Shown in pieces: positions 16,850-27,266 of a stretch of 64,000 nt of DNA. The stretch is from Colwellia sp. 20A7 (GTDB taxonomy: Bacteria; Pseudomonadota; Gammaproteobacteria; Enterobacterales; Alteromonadaceae). Every line of letters begins with the position of its first letter. Positions within the stretch are counted from its first letter, which is position 1. Position numbers and translations under genes: made by a program. The DNA lies in assembly GCF_009832865.1 (NCBI RefSeq), contig NZ_CP047130.1, forward strand, positions 992,001-1,056,000. Reading direction: 5' to 3'. The notes beneath the pieces were generated by a model, which did no database searches, was not told the DNA's origin, and saw only the letters and a list, made by a program, of their open reading frames with translations.

Positions 16850-17557
16850 ATGAAAAACAAACTATACAAAAGTAGCGTTAATTTAGTTGCGATTATATTA
16901 ATGGCTCTGTTAAGTGGCTGTAGTAACACCATAGAATTAAGTAAAGCCTTACCTAATGATCCAGACTTTGCACCTATTTTACCCGAGGAAGAAGAAGCGT
17001 CAATTATTCCGACAGGATCTTTATTTAAAGCAAATTACGTTAATAATATCTACTCTGATTCTAAAGCACATCGTACTGGCGATATTATTTCGGTGATATT
17101 AAGTGAGAGTACCCAAGCAAACAAGAATGCGAAAACAGAGCTGAAAAAAGAAAACAGCAGTGAGCTTGACACCGTTATGGGCTTAAGCGGAAACCCATTA
17201 ACACTTAATGGTAATACATTAGAATTTGGCCTGAATCAAAACTCTAACTTTAAAGGTGACTCAAAAGCTGACCAAGGTAATAGTTTAAGTGGCGATATTT
17301 CTGTGCATGTTTTAAAAGTGCTTCCTAATGGTAACTTAATGATACGTGGCGAAAAATGGCTTACGTTAAATAATGGCGATGAATACATAAGGTTAACAGG
17401 TGTTATTCGTCCAAAAGATATCAACTCAAACAACACTATTTTATCAACCAAAGTTGCCAATGCGCGTATTCAATACGCAGGTACAGGTAGCTTTGCTGAT
17501 GCCAACGAACAAGGTTGGTTAACTAAGTTCTTTAATAGTTCATGGTGGCCATTATAG
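16850..17557 (+). CDS. flgH: Flagellar L-ring lipoprotein FlgH
   Basis: Forms the L ring in the outer membrane. 235 residues with a lipoprotein signal ending LLSGC (Cys24). Conserved FlgH segments follow: [64 protein letters not shown] and IRPKDI. A strong AGGAGG precedes the ATG. The flgI start is 71 bases downstream. Confidence 0.95.
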   Translation: MKNKLYKSSVNLVAIILMALLSGCSNTIELSKALPNDPDFAPILPEEEEASIIPTGSLFKANYVNNIYSDSKAHRTGDIISVILSESTQANKNAKTELKKENSSELDTVMGLSGNPLTLNGNTLEFGLNQNSNFKGDSKADQGNSLSGDISVHVLKVLPNGNLMIRGEKWLTLNNGDEYIRLTGVIRPKDINSNNTILSTKVANARIQYAGTGSFADANEQGWLTKFFNSSWWPL

Positions 17558-17628
17558 GTGTTATTTATCTTGCTGCATTAATTACAAATTCGTCAGTTGA
17601 TAACCCTATAACCCAGAAAGGTAATATT

Positions 17629-18711
17629 ATGAAAACAGTATTTACAATTATCATTATGTTGATGACCTTCTCCAGTCATGCCCAGCGTATTAAAGATTTA
17701 ACGGATGTTGCTGGTGTACGATCTAACCAACTTGTTGGTTATGGATTAGTGGTTGGTTTACCGGGAACGGGTGAGCAAAGTCCTTTTACCGAACAAAGCT
17801 TCAAAACAATGTTAAGTAATTTTGGTATTACTATGCCTGAAAATCTTAAACCAAAAATCAAAAATGTTGCTGCTGTTGCTGTTCATGCTGAGTTAACTGC
17901 CTTTGCTAAAGCAGGACAAACTATTGATGTAACTGTTTCTAGTATGGGCAGTGCAGAAAGTTTACGTGGTGGTACATTATTACAAACTATGATGATGGGG
18001 CTTGATGGCAATGCCTATGCCGTTGCTCAAGGTAGTTTAGTGGTAAGTGGTTTAGGTGCTGGTGGTCTTGATGGTTCTAAAATACTCGTCAATACACCTA
18101 CTGTAGGACGTATTGCTAATGGTGCTACTGTTGAACGTGAAATTAAATCACCTTTTTCAATGGGTGATCACATAACCTTTAATTTACATCAATCAGATTT
18201 TACGACGGCAAAGCGATTATCAGACACTATTAACGACCTTATTGCTGGCTCAGCTAGAGCTATTGATGCAACGTCAGTACAAGTTAATGCGCCAAGAGAT
18301 ATTGCTGACAGAGTTAGTTTTTTATCGGTATTAGAAAACTTAGAATTTGAACCTGCATCACCTGCTGCGAAAATTATTGTTAACTCTCGTACAGGTACTA
18401 TTGTTATTGGATCTGAAGTTCAATTACTTGCTGCCGCTATTACCCATGGTGGTATTACGGTTACGATAAATGAAGTACAAAATGTAGTACAACCGGGAGC
18501 TTTTGCCGAAGGAGAAACTGCAATAGCTAACGAGTCTAGCGTTAATGTTACGCAGGAAGATGCACGCATGTTTGTCTTTGATCCAGGTGTATCACTAGAC
18601 ACTTTAGTGAGAGCTATAAATGAAGTTGGTGCGGGGCCAGGCGATGTTATGGCTATTTTAGAAGCGTTAGATCAAGCGGGCGCTATTCGTGGCCAGCTTA
18701 TCGTTATTTAA
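17629..18711 (+). CDS. flgI: Flagellar P-ring protein FlgI
   Basis: Forms the P ring in the peptidoglycan layer. 360 residues from the ATG at 17629, which has AGAAAGG upstream and gives a normal signal peptide ([18 protein letters not shown]). An in-frame codon at 17542 would overlap flgH and bury the signal peptide, so I reject it. The mature start [25 protein letters not shown] is the family hallmark. FlgA (9.0 kb) is its chaperone. Confidence 0.95.
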   Translation: MKTVFTIIIMLMTFSSHAQRIKDLTDVAGVRSNQLVGYGLVVGLPGTGEQSPFTEQSFKTMLSNFGITMPENLKPKIKNVAAVAVHAELTAFAKAGQTIDVTVSSMGSAESLRGGTLLQTMMMGLDGNAYAVAQGSLVVSGLGAGGLDGSKILVNTPTVGRIANGATVEREIKSPFSMGDHITFNLHQSDFTTAKRLSDTINDLIAGSARAIDATSVQVNAPRDIADRVSFLSVLENLEFEPASPAAKIIVNSRTGTIVIGSEVQLLAAAITHGGITVTINEVQNVVQPGAFAEGETAIANESSVNVTQEDARMFVFDPGVSLDTLVRAINEVGAGPGDVMAILEALDQAGAIRGQLIVI

Positions 18712-18723
18712 CGGTAGAAATAT

Positions 18724-19806
18724 ATGGCTGATAATCTAATAAACTCATCTAACTTTGAGCAATCGAGAAACTTTCTAGAGCTGAATGGTTTGAATGCTAT
18801 TCGTCAGCAGTCGAAAGAAACCGATGGCGAAAGTAAAAAAGCAGCCTTACAAGAAGCAGCTCAACAGTTTGAGGCTATTTTTATGCAAATGCTATTAAAA
18901 AGCATGCGTAAAGCACAAGATGTGTTGGAGTCTGACAGCCCTTTTAACTCCGAATCAACAAAGTTTTACCGAGACATGAACGACCAACAAATGGCGGTCG
19001 AATTATCTTCAAATGGCTCGTTAGGGCTAACTGATCTTATTGTTCGTCAGTTAGGTGGTGGTGATGATAATTTTACCCCAAGAACGGTATTACGTAATGA
19101 TGCTAATCTTGAAAACATAAATTCAACGCGTGAACCTGCCAGCACTAATATGCCTAATGCTAATCCTTTTGCGCTTTTCTCTAAAGATAGTCAAGCTATT
19201 GAAAGCAAAGCTACTTCAAATACAGCGGCGCAAACATCAAACGATAGCTTAAGCAAAGCGCCTTTAATACCGTTTAAAACTACTATTGATAAAGTGGAAA
19301 ACGATGATAAAAACGTCAATTTTTCAACGCCATCGTTTGCTGAGCCCAAAGATTTTGTTACTGCCTTAATAGAGCCAGCAAAAAGAGTAGAAGAAAAAAT
19401 AGGGGTACCTTTCCAAGTTGTTATCGCTCAAGCCGCACTTGAAACTGGTTGGGGACAAAAGATAATTAAAGATCAACAAGGCAGTAGTTCAAATAATTTA
19501 TTTAACATAAAGGCTGATAGTCGCTGGGGTGGCGAGCATATTCAAAAAGATACGTTAGAGTTTGAACAAGGCGCTATGGTAAAAAAATCTGCACCATTTA
19601 GAGCTTATGAATCACTAAATGAAAGTTTTAATGATTATGCTAATTTCCTGACCAATAACGACAGATATCAAGGTGCATTACAAAATTCAGGCAATGTGGA
19701 GCACTTTTTGCAAGGTTTACAGCAGGCAGGCTATGCGACCGATCCACAATACGCCAATAAAATAATGGCAACACTTCGTACAGTCTCAAATTTAATCAAT
19801 AAATAA
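18724..19806 (+). CDS. flgJ: Rod cap and peptidoglycan hydrolase FlgJ
   Basis: Bifunctional: the N-terminal part caps the growing rod and the C-terminal part opens the peptidoglycan. 360 residues. The rod-binding domain spans about 35-115 (FEAIFMQMLLKSMRKAQ, FYRDMNDQQMA). A Ser/Asn-rich linker follows, then a glucosaminidase domain from about 215 with catalytic Glu240 in AALETGWGQ and NNLFNIKADSRW. It follows flgI by 12 bases. Confidence 0.95.
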   Translation: MADNLINSSNFEQSRNFLELNGLNAIRQQSKETDGESKKAALQEAAQQFEAIFMQMLLKSMRKAQDVLESDSPFNSESTKFYRDMNDQQMAVELSSNGSLGLTDLIVRQLGGGDDNFTPRTVLRNDANLENINSTREPASTNMPNANPFALFSKDSQAIESKATSNTAAQTSNDSLSKAPLIPFKTTIDKVENDDKNVNFSTPSFAEPKDFVTALIEPAKRVEEKIGVPFQVVIAQAALETGWGQKIIKDQQGSSSNNLFNIKADSRWGGEHIQKDTLEFEQGAMVKKSAPFRAYESLNESFNDYANFLTNNDRYQGALQNSGNVEHFLQGLQQAGYATDPQYANKIMATLRTVSNLINK

Positions 19807-19849
19807 ATATAAATCGTAGGCTACTACGGTACATGTTGAGACTATCATT

Positions 19850-21838
19850 ATGTCAGTAAGTTTATATCAAAGTGGCGTCAGTGGCTTGTCAGCAGCCCAA
19901 CAACAGTTAGCTACTACAAGTAATAACATTGCTAATGTAAATACTGAGGGCTATAACCGACAACGTGCAGAGCAAAATGCATCAATGGGCTTAGTCACCG
20001 GTGGTAATTACATTGGTACTGGTACTTATGTTCAAGACATAACTCGAGTGTACGACGAATTTTCATATAAAGAACAAACGCTCAGTCAAAGTAACTTAAG
20101 TAACGCGGATTTATTTGATAGGCGTTTAACACAGCTTGATCAAATTATGAGTACGGGTGGTGGCGCAGTTGTTACTTCTTTAGAGAGCTTTTATCAAGCG
20201 ATTAACAGTATTGCAGACAACCCTGGCGATGCAGGCTTGCGTAGCATAGCACTGAGCCAAGCCAATATTTTAAGTAACGATTTTAATGAATTAACTAATA
20301 CCTTTGACCAAATGACAAGTGCGGTAAATGGTGAAATTTCACAAGTTGCTACTAGAATCTCTGAGATTTCATACGAATTAGCTAAGTTGAATGAAACAAT
20401 GGCACACTCACAAGGCGTGTCAGGCCAAGCTAATCAATTGCTTGATAAACGTGATCAATTAATTACAGAACTAAGTAGTTATACAAAAGTGACCACGCTC
20501 GAAGATCAATATGGTGTTCAAACAGTAATGATAGGCCAAGGTACAACGTTGGTTGCAGGTATTACCCCTTTTACCCTGCAAGTTAATGTTGGTGATCCTG
20601 ACGTAACACAAACACAAATAAGTTTAGTGAGTGGTGCTAGTACTGTTGCGCTAAATGGTGCCAAGTTAGGTGGCTCTTTAGGTGCTAATTTTGAGTTTAG
20701 AGATGAAGATTTAAGAGAAATAGGCACAGAGATTGATCGTTTAGCGATGGCAATTTCTTCAACATTGAATGACACACAAGCCAGTGGCTTAGATTTAAAT
20801 GGTTTGCAAGGTGCCAATATATTCACTGACATAAATACCGCTCAGTTACAGCAAGGTAGGGTGTTGTCGCCTTCTTCTAATACCGGTGGAACATCAGCGC
20901 AAGTCACTATTAATGATGTGTCATTAGTAACAACTGATGAATTTGAAGTACGTTTTGATGGTACTGACTTTACACTATATAACTTAACCTCAGGTGGTAG
21001 TGAAAACTTAGGTCCTCCAGGTGGTGGCTCTCCTGCAGGCACACATACACCTACCAATCCAGATTATGGTTTTTCATTTGTTGAAACAGGCACTCCGCTT
21101 GCTGGCGATCTATTCATTATAGAGCCAACAAGAAATAGTGCGGCATTAATGCAGACAACACTAACTGATGGTACGTCCATTGCTGCAAGTAGTGCCGTTG
21201 CTATTACAGCAAGTACTAATAATGTTAGTGATGGCACAATAGCAATAACTAACGTGCTAGACCCAGAAGCAGCGAGAACTTACGACGTTACCGTTGATGT
21301 TTACGAAAGTACACCTGGTACTTTTAGCTATCGTGTTTATGACAGTAGCACACCACCGCCTGCACCTACTATTGCTTCAGGTAGTTATGTTGCTGGTGCT
21401 AGTGCAACGGTTGATATTCCATCAGGCTCACCTGTTTTTCAAATTGAAATTACAGGAGACCTTGCTGGTGAAGGTGTTAATGCTCGTGAAACCTTTACGA
21501 TAGGTGATGCATTTGGTGTTGGTAATGCTACTCATGCCCTTGTGATGGCTAAAACACAAGAAGAAAAAGTTACTGACGGAGGTGAGGAAACCTTTAGTCA
21601 AAGTTTGGCAACGTCAACTGCTGTTGTTGGTGCTAAAGCGAGTAATGCAGAATTAGTCGCAGATACTGCTCAAGCATTATATACACAAGCTTATAATCGA
21701 AACCAAGCTACATCAGGGGTCAACCTTGATGAAGAAGCTGCTAATCTTTTGAAATTTCAACAGGCTTATCAAGCGGCATCACAAATAATTTCTACGGCAA
21801 ATACTATTTTTGACACCATTCTAGCTGCCGTAAGGTAA
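19850..21838 (+). CDS. flgK: Hook-filament junction protein FlgK (HAP1)
   Basis: First junction protein between hook and filament. 662 residues, longer than the roughly 550 of E. coli because of an expanded, Thr/Ser/Gly-rich central region (about 330-560). N-terminal SGLSAAQQQLATTSNNIANVNTEGYNRQRAEQ and C-terminal SGVNLDEEAANLLKFQQAYQAASQIISTANTIFDTIL are diagnostic. FlgN is its chaperone. flgL follows after 10 bases. Confidence 0.94.
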   Translation: MSVSLYQSGVSGLSAAQQQLATTSNNIANVNTEGYNRQRAEQNASMGLVTGGNYIGTGTYVQDITRVYDEFSYKEQTLSQSNLSNADLFDRRLTQLDQIMSTGGGAVVTSLESFYQAINSIADNPGDAGLRSIALSQANILSNDFNELTNTFDQMTSAVNGEISQVATRISEISYELAKLNETMAHSQGVSGQANQLLDKRDQLITELSSYTKVTTLEDQYGVQTVMIGQGTTLVAGITPFTLQVNVGDPDVTQTQISLVSGASTVALNGAKLGGSLGANFEFRDEDLREIGTEIDRLAMAISSTLNDTQASGLDLNGLQGANIFTDINTAQLQQGRVLSPSSNTGGTSAQVTINDVSLVTTDEFEVRFDGTDFTLYNLTSGGSENLGPPGGGSPAGTHTPTNPDYGFSFVETGTPLAGDLFIIEPTRNSAALMQTTLTDGTSIAASSAVAITASTNNVSDGTIAITNVLDPEAARTYDVTVDVYESTPGTFSYRVYDSSTPPPAPTIASGSYVAGASATVDIPSGSPVFQIEITGDLAGEGVNARETFTIGDAFGVGNATHALVMAKTQEEKVTDGGEETFSQSLATSTAVVGAKASNAELVADTAQALYTQAYNRNQATSGVNLDEEAANLLKFQQAYQAASQIISTANTIFDTILAAVR

Positions 21839-21848
21839 GGAGTTTTTC

Positions 21849-23063
21849 ATGCGTGTATCTACAGCTCAATTTTACTTTCAAAGTGCTCAGATGATGAGCC
21901 AGAAAACATCTGAAGTAAGTGACCAAATGGCACATATATCAAGTGGTTTACGTGTACATACTGCAAAAGATGATGCAGTTTCTTATGGTACATTATCAGG
22001 TTTGAAAGACGATTTAGCCAATATTGAAAAATACAAAAGTAATATTATTATGGCTGAAAGTGATAATAATTTACAAGATGTTGTTTTTGGTGATGCAGAG
22101 CTCGTTTTGAATCGCATAACAGAAGATATGCTACTCGCTAATAATGGTCGTATGTCTACCGAAGATTTACAGACGTTAGCAAATCAACTAAGAGATAGTT
22201 TTGATCAATTACTTGATATCTCTAATACACAAAATGAAAACGGTGACTATATATTTGCTGGCTTCCAGAATAATTTACAACCCTTTAGTCAAAATACTGA
22301 CGGTTCAGTTGTTTACAGTGGCGATACAGGTGTAAATGAATTACAAGTTTCCAAAAATATAACGATAGCCACTAATCAAACCGGTGATGCTGCTTTTTTA
22401 AATGTTGAAAATGCTATTGGTGACTTTACTGCTGATTATATTACCAATACATCAGGAGTAGCGGTTGAGAGCGCTAAAGTTGCTGACCGGAATGCATATA
22501 ATACGGCAGTTACTCCACATGACTATACCTTTTCTTTTGATGCAATAACTAATGACTTAACAGTGACTGACAGTGGTGGCGGCATTGTTTTTCCTGCTGC
22601 GCCTTATACTGCGGGGCAAACTATTACCTTTGATGGCGTTGACGTAACGTTAAGCGGCAACCCATTGCCGGGTGACAGCTTTGTTATTAGTGAAGAAGAA
22701 GAAATTAGTATTTTTGAAACCATTAGCGGTGCCATTGAATGGATGGAACGTGGTGTGGTATCAGATGATCAAAACCCGGAGCAACATCAAGTAGATTACA
22801 GCGCACTACTTACACAACTTAATTCAGCTACAAGTCATATGACTTCTAGACGGGTAGATGCTGGTGTGCGTTTGCAAGTGCTTGAAACTCAAGAAAACAG
22901 GCATCTAGATACTGAACTAGCCACAGCGATAAACCTTGGGCAATTACAAGATTTAGATTACGCCAAAGCTATCTCAGAATTTGAGCAATCACAAATAGCT
23001 CTGCAAGCTTCACAGCAAACGTTTACCACTGTGCAGGGCTTAAGCTTATTTAACTATATTTAA
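21849..23063 (+). CDS. flgL: Hook-filament junction protein FlgL (HAP3)
   Basis: Second junction protein, flagellin-like. 404 residues. The N-terminus MRVSTAQFYFQSAQMMSQKTSEVSDQMAHISSG and the C-terminal helix with LATAINLGQLQDLDYAKAISEFEQSQIALQASQQTF identify it. AAGGAG precedes the ATG. Last gene of the flgF transcript as far as I can see. Confidence 0.93.
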   Translation: MRVSTAQFYFQSAQMMSQKTSEVSDQMAHISSGLRVHTAKDDAVSYGTLSGLKDDLANIEKYKSNIIMAESDNNLQDVVFGDAELVLNRITEDMLLANNGRMSTEDLQTLANQLRDSFDQLLDISNTQNENGDYIFAGFQNNLQPFSQNTDGSVVYSGDTGVNELQVSKNITIATNQTGDAAFLNVENAIGDFTADYITNTSGVAVESAKVADRNAYNTAVTPHDYTFSFDAITNDLTVTDSGGGIVFPAAPYTAGQTITFDGVDVTLSGNPLPGDSFVISEEEEISIFETISGAIEWMERGVVSDDQNPEQHQVDYSALLTQLNSATSHMTSRRVDAGVRLQVLETQENRHLDTELATAINLGQLQDLDYAKAISEFEQSQIALQASQQTFTTVQGLSLFNYI

Positions 23064-23110
23064 TTAGCGTACCTGTGAAAACTGTATTTGAAAATCAATT
23101 TTTTTAAAAC

Positions 23111-23126
23111 TGGCATCTTTTGTGCT
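23111..23126 (+). promoter_or_regulatory. Sigma-54 promoter for flagellin 1
   Basis: TGGCATCTTTTGTGCT has GG-N10-GC spacing with TGGCAT at -24. The leader to the ATG is long, about 125 bases, room for a downstream activator site as known for FlrC in Vibrio flaA. An ATCAATTTTTTT tract (23095-23105) abuts the upstream side. Confidence 0.65.
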
Positions 23127-23261
23127 TCAACCATAGTTAGTAGTACAAAATAATGAATACTGTTGGTATATAAGTGACATTAGTTGTTCTTATCTTTTAA
23201 CCGTAAAGAGGCTTGAAGTACAAGCTTCTAATAAATAATTTTAATACATTAGGAGTTTATC

Positions 23262-24713
23262 ATGGCTTTATCAGTAGTAACTAATACAGCATCAATTAAC
23301 GCACAGCGTAACTTAAGTAAATCTGGTGAGGGACTTGCAACCTCTATGCAACGCTTATCTTCAGGTATGCGTATTAACAGCGCCAAAGATGATGCGGCTG
23401 GTATGCAAATCGCTAACCGTTTAACATCACAGGTTAATGGTTTAGGCGTAGCACAACGTAATGCGAACGACGGTATTTCAATGGCGCAAACTGCTGAAGG
23501 TGCCATGCAAGAATCATCGGCTATTTTACAACGTATGCGTGACTTAGCCTTGCAATCAGCGAACGGCTCGAATGGCGCAGAAGATAGAGCAGCGCTGCAG
23601 AAAGAGGTAGGCGCGTTGCAACAAGAATTAACGCGTATCGCTGAAACCACTAAATTTGGTGCTACCAGTTTACTTGATGGTACCTTTGGTACGAAACAGT
23701 TCCAAGTAGGGGCCAATGCTAATGAAACCATTAATGTTTCTTTAGGTAATATGGCGGCTGATGCGATCGGTGCTTATGAAGTTAATGATTCTGCAACAGT
23801 GTTAGGTAATACAGCTACTGCAACAGCGCCATTAACGACAGCTATAAGTAATGTTACCACGGCAGGGCTAAACATTAATGGTACTGATATTCCTGATGCA
23901 GGTGTAACAGGTAAAGGTGCTGCGGAAATAGCAGATACGATTAATGACGCCTCTGCAGGTGTAACAGCTACTGCTGAATTAGATGTGACCCTTGCCGGCT
24001 TAACTTCTGCTGATGATAGTACCTTAACTTTTCAAAAAGCAGGTGGTGCTCTAGATACCTATGAATTAGCAACCTTTGGTGGTGATTTAGACCGCTTAGC
24101 AGAAGAAATGTTAGCAGATGGTTATGATGCACTTGTTGATGATGGCGTATTAATTATAAAAGCTGTTGGCGTAGACGGTATCCAAATGACGGGTACAGCA
24201 GGTACAGCAACATTAGCAAATAATGCTACTGGTGGTGCTGCTATAGCCGGTGGTGTAACGAATAATGATATTAGTATTTCTTCAACATTAACCTTATCTT
24301 CATCTCAAAAAATTGGTATTTCGGGTACTGGTGTTGATGAGATTCTTGCTGAAGGCACCAGTATCAGCCCTACAGGCGGAACAGGTGCTCTAACAACTAT
24401 AGAAGACCTTGATATATCAGGAACGACTTCTGTAGGGGCACAAGATGCAATAACCGTCATTGATGCTGCTTTAGCACAAATTGACAGTTCACGAGCAGCT
24501 TTGGGTGCGGTTCAAAACCGTTTTTCTCATACTATTAGTAACTTAGCTAACGTTGCCGAGAATGTCTCAGCGTCACGAAGCCGTATTGAAGACACTGATT
24601 TTGCCTCAGAAACGGCGATAATGACTAAAAACCAAATATTGCAACAAGCGGGTACAACTATGCTGGCACAGGCGAACCAAATACCGCAAGCGGCATTGAG
24701 TTTATTAGGCTAG
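23262..24713 (+). CDS. Flagellin, paralogue 1
   Basis: Filament subunit, 483 residues. Conserved D0/D1 N-terminal region to about residue 170 ([40 protein letters not shown]) and conserved C-terminal region from about 395 ([38 protein letters not shown]). The variable centre (170-395) contains a flagellin IN-like module (LNINGTDIP ... [17 protein letters not shown]). Its C-terminus is closer to paralogue 3 than to 2. It is the only one of the three with a well-formed sigma-54 site, recalling the essential flaA of Vibrio. Ends at a strong terminator. Confidence 0.95.
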   Translation: MALSVVTNTASINAQRNLSKSGEGLATSMQRLSSGMRINSAKDDAAGMQIANRLTSQVNGLGVAQRNANDGISMAQTAEGAMQESSAILQRMRDLALQSANGSNGAEDRAALQKEVGALQQELTRIAETTKFGATSLLDGTFGTKQFQVGANANETINVSLGNMAADAIGAYEVNDSATVLGNTATATAPLTTAISNVTTAGLNINGTDIPDAGVTGKGAAEIADTINDASAGVTATAELDVTLAGLTSADDSTLTFQKAGGALDTYELATFGGDLDRLAEEMLADGYDALVDDGVLIIKAVGVDGIQMTGTAGTATLANNATGGAAIAGGVTNNDISISSTLTLSSSQKIGISGTGVDEILAEGTSISPTGGTGALTTIEDLDISGTTSVGAQDAITVIDAALAQIDSSRAALGAVQNRFSHTISNLANVAENVSASRSRIEDTDFASETAIMTKNQILQQAGTTMLAQANQIPQAALSLLG

Positions 24714-24775
24714 TTTTTTTAGGCATTTTCGCTAACGTTAGTTAATAAAGCTTTAACTAATATATGCTAGATAGT

Positions 24776-24806
24776 AAAAGGAAACCTTAACAGGGTTTCC
24801 TTTTTT
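24776..24806 (+). terminator. Rho-independent terminator after flagellin 1
   Basis: A perfect 11-base stem (AAAAGGAAACC with GGTTTCCTTTT) around a 7-base loop, followed by T residues. Apart from this and the two control elements listed before flagellin 2, the 521-base gap 24714-25234 shows nothing I can identify. Confidence 0.9.
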
Positions 24807-25049
24807 GCTTTCATAAGCTCTTATACCTATTTTGTTAAATTATTGTCCACGTGTGTTGGTTAAAATAAGCCAATATTATTTTTATTTTCAATCATATAAG
24901 CCAACGACTGAGCAATTCATTAGCTTACCTTGATCTGCTTTCCTTCGCGCAACAAGATCACAAACATAATGTAATGGTATTAGTAAGGGGTTAATGCCAA
25001 GGCCTATATTTAATCTAGGTTAAGTTACCTAAGTTGCTTTAAGTAAGTG

Positions 25050-25063
25050 GTCAAAAATTTGAC
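25050..25063. promoter_or_regulatory. FleQ/FlrA-box-like element upstream of flagellin 2
   Basis: GTCAAAAATTTGAC, an inverted repeat GTCAAA-NN-TTTGAC, matches the published Pseudomonas FleQ consensus GTCANTAAATTGAC in 11 of 13 defined positions. It lies about 93 bases upstream of the sigma-54-like element of flagellin 2, a normal activator distance. That FlrA uses the same motif is inference. Confidence 0.5.
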
Positions 25064-25155
25064 TGAAATACAATAAACAAAAAAACATGAGAACCACTCC
25101 AAAAAAAAACTGGAATATATTCTTATCTATTTGTTTTTAAATAGATTTTAATGAT

Positions 25156-25171
25156 TGGCCTATTTCTTGAT
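25156..25171 (+). promoter_or_regulatory. Sigma-54-like promoter for flagellin 2
   Basis: TGGCCTATTTCTTGAT has good -24 and correct spacing, but GA rather than GC at -12, the same deviation as before flgB. About 63 bases upstream of the ATG. Confidence 0.45.
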
Positions 25172-25234
25172 ATGTAATTATTAAAAGGAGCTTTAAGTTA
25201 AATAAGTTTCTAACATAAATATTAGGATATTATT

Positions 25235-26707
25235 ATGGCTTTATCAGTAGTAACTAACACATCATCGCTTAACGCCCAAAGAAATCTAACTAAATCGGGT
25301 GATGGTTTAGCAACATCTATGCAACGTTTATCTTCGGGTATGCGTATTAATAGCGCTAAAGACGATGCTGCCGGGATGCAAATTGCTAATCGATTAACCT
25401 CTCAAGTTAATGGCTTGGCGGTAGCTCAACGTAATGCTAACGACGGTATTTCAATGGCGCAAACAGCGGAAGGTGCAATGCAAGAATCATCTGCTATCTT
25501 ACAGCGTATGCGTGATTTAGCATTACAGTCAGCGAATGGTTCAAACTCTGCTGATGATAGAGATTCATTACAAAAAGAAATAGGGGCTTTACAACAAGAA
25601 TTAACACGTATCGCTGAAACGACAAAATTTGGTACTACCAGTTTACTTGATGGTAGCTTTGGTACTAAGCAATTTCAAGTCGGTGCTAATGCCAATGAAA
25701 CCATTAATGTGACTTTAGGCAATACATCCGCAGATGCTATTGGTGCTAATCAAATCAACGGTGCAGGTACCACAGCTACGGCGGCAAATAATATTGGTGA
25801 CGCTGAACCGTCTTTGCTATCTACTAATATGGGAACGTCAGGAGATACTTGGAATATTAATGGTACAGATGTATCTTTTAATAGTGGTGATGGTGCTTCC
25901 ACTATCGCGGCAAATATTAACGATGAATCTACCGGTGTTAAAGCTCAAGCTGTATTAACCACGCGAATTCAGGGCTTATCCGCTTCCGATGCAGGCACGT
26001 TTAATATTTATAAAGAAGGTGCTGTAGAAGATACCTTTGAGTTAGCTTCTTATGGTGGTGATATGGAGCGTCTTACTGAAGATTTACAAGCAGCTGGTTA
26101 CAATGCTGTATTTGATCAAGGTTTAAATTCTGGGGCTGGTGGTATAGATATTGTTGCAACAGATATTGATGGTTTTGAGATTACCGCTTCGCCTGTGGGG
26201 ACTGTAGAAATGGGACCAGCAGGTGCTTTATTAACGTCAGGTGCTGGCGCTTTATCTCATTCTGCAGAGTTACATTTATCATCATCAGAAAAAATTGGTA
26301 TTTCAGGTACTACAGTTGATCAAATTCTTGGACAGGGTTTTGATGGTAATAATATAGCGGCTAGTGGAGGTGCAAGCGCTTTAAATTCAGTAGAAGATAT
26401 TGATATTTCAGGTGTTACCGCGGAAAATTCTCAGGCGGCTATTGAGGTTATAGATGCGGCATTAGCACAAATAGACTCTAATCGTGCCGCGTTAGGTGCG
26501 GTACAAAATCGCTTTACCCACACAATAAGTAACCTAGCGAATGTTCAAGAAAACGTTTCAGCATCTAGAAGTCGTATTCAAGATACCGACTTTGCACAAG
26601 AAACAGCAGTAATGACCAAAAACCAAATATTACAACAAGCAGGGACCACTATTTTGGCGCAAGCGAATCAGATACCACAAGCGGCGATTAGTTTACTCGG
26701 CGGCTAA
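25235..26707 (+). CDS. Flagellin, paralogue 2
   Basis: Filament subunit, 490 residues, the most divergent of the three. The first 165 residues are nearly the same as in its neighbours. The centre (about 170-400) differs, though it keeps the IN-like pattern ([10 protein letters not shown] ... [17 protein letters not shown]). The C-terminus has distinct substitutions ([31 protein letters not shown]) and ends AISLLGG. The promoter is sigma-54-like with an atypical -12. A terminator follows directly. Confidence 0.95.
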   Translation: MALSVVTNTSSLNAQRNLTKSGDGLATSMQRLSSGMRINSAKDDAAGMQIANRLTSQVNGLAVAQRNANDGISMAQTAEGAMQESSAILQRMRDLALQSANGSNSADDRDSLQKEIGALQQELTRIAETTKFGTTSLLDGSFGTKQFQVGANANETINVTLGNTSADAIGANQINGAGTTATAANNIGDAEPSLLSTNMGTSGDTWNINGTDVSFNSGDGASTIAANINDESTGVKAQAVLTTRIQGLSASDAGTFNIYKEGAVEDTFELASYGGDMERLTEDLQAAGYNAVFDQGLNSGAGGIDIVATDIDGFEITASPVGTVEMGPAGALLTSGAGALSHSAELHLSSSEKIGISGTTVDQILGQGFDGNNIAASGGASALNSVEDIDISGVTAENSQAAIEVIDAALAQIDSNRAALGAVQNRFTHTISNLANVQENVSASRSRIQDTDFAQETAVMTKNQILQQAGTTILAQANQIPQAAISLLGG

Positions 26708-26742
26708 GTTAGATAGGGTTATGCATTAAAACACGTTAAAAT

Positions 26743-26771
26743 GGCTAGGTTTGAAAACTTAGCCCTTTTTT
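26743..26771 (+). terminator. Rho-independent terminator after flagellin 2
   Basis: Stem GGCTAGGTTT with AAACTTAGCC (one wobble pair) around a very short loop, followed by six T residues. Confidence 0.8.
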
Positions 26772-26777
26772 AATATT

Positions 26778-27009
26778 CGTCGTTCCGTAGTTGAAAAAGT
26801 CTATCATTCTGTAGGTGTAACAGTCCGTCATTCCGTAGATCACTTAATACGGAACCCCAAACGTGTAGTTGAATAATACGTGAGATCTTGAATTCCAACG
26901 ACTACGCAGCATAACGGATAAGATTCTGAATCAAGTTCAGAATGACGGTGTGGGATTCAGAATGACGAAAAGCCTGTCATTCAGTAGGTCACTTAATACG
27001 GAATCCCCT
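26778..27009. repeat. Cluster of dispersed-type repeats between flagellins 2 and 3
   Basis: Degenerate TCATTCNGTAG copies occur near 26779, 26803, 26828 and 26977. Two longer related units (26827-26858 and 26976-27008) share about 29 of 32 bases; the first can fold with stem TTCCGTA/TACGGAA. Between them lies an 8-base perfect hairpin, ATTCTGAA/TTCAGAAT (26923-26943), plus a partial copy at 26954. There is no open frame and no transposase. The style is that of small non-coding interspersed repeats (REP- or MITE-like). Other parts of the 559-base gap hold only the flagellin 2 terminator and the flagellin 3 promoter. Confidence 0.7.
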
Positions 27010-27122
27010 AATAATAATCAATATAACAATACTTTTCGAATAAAAGGCTAAATTATTTATCTTTATTTAACAATGTATTAATACCTTATTTATTTTTTTT
27101 ATCATTTTTTTCAAAAAAAACG

Positions 27123-27149
27123 TCAAGTTAATTTTAATCCTGCCGTTAA
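27123..27149 (+). promoter_or_regulatory. Sigma-28 (FliA) promoter for flagellin 3
   Basis: -35 element TCAAGTTA, 11-base spacer, -10 element GCCGTTAA: one mismatch from the FliA -10 consensus. The predicted start lies about 110 bases before the ATG. Confidence 0.85.
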
Positions 27150-27266
27150 AGTATTCAGTACAGAGCTGCTTTGATTAATTTGTTTGTAACTTTCTTATAA
27201 GTTAATTAACAGCTTCTGGTTAATACAACTAACTAAATCATTACATTATGTAATCAGGAGTTCATC

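Noticed and set aside
17542..17628. Upstream in-frame start for flgI
   Set aside because: It overlaps flgH and would place the signal peptide internally; the ATG at 17629 has a ribosome site.
25051..25076. Possible sigma-28 promoter upstream of flagellin 2 (TCAAAAAT and TACAATAA)
   Set aside because: The -10 part matches only 5 of 8 and the spacer is one base short; the palindromic FleQ-box-like reading fits better.
26778..27009. CRISPR-like reading of the repeats between flagellins 2 and 3
   Set aside because: Spacing is irregular, repeats are degenerate and no cas genes are present; it is better explained as interspersed repeats.
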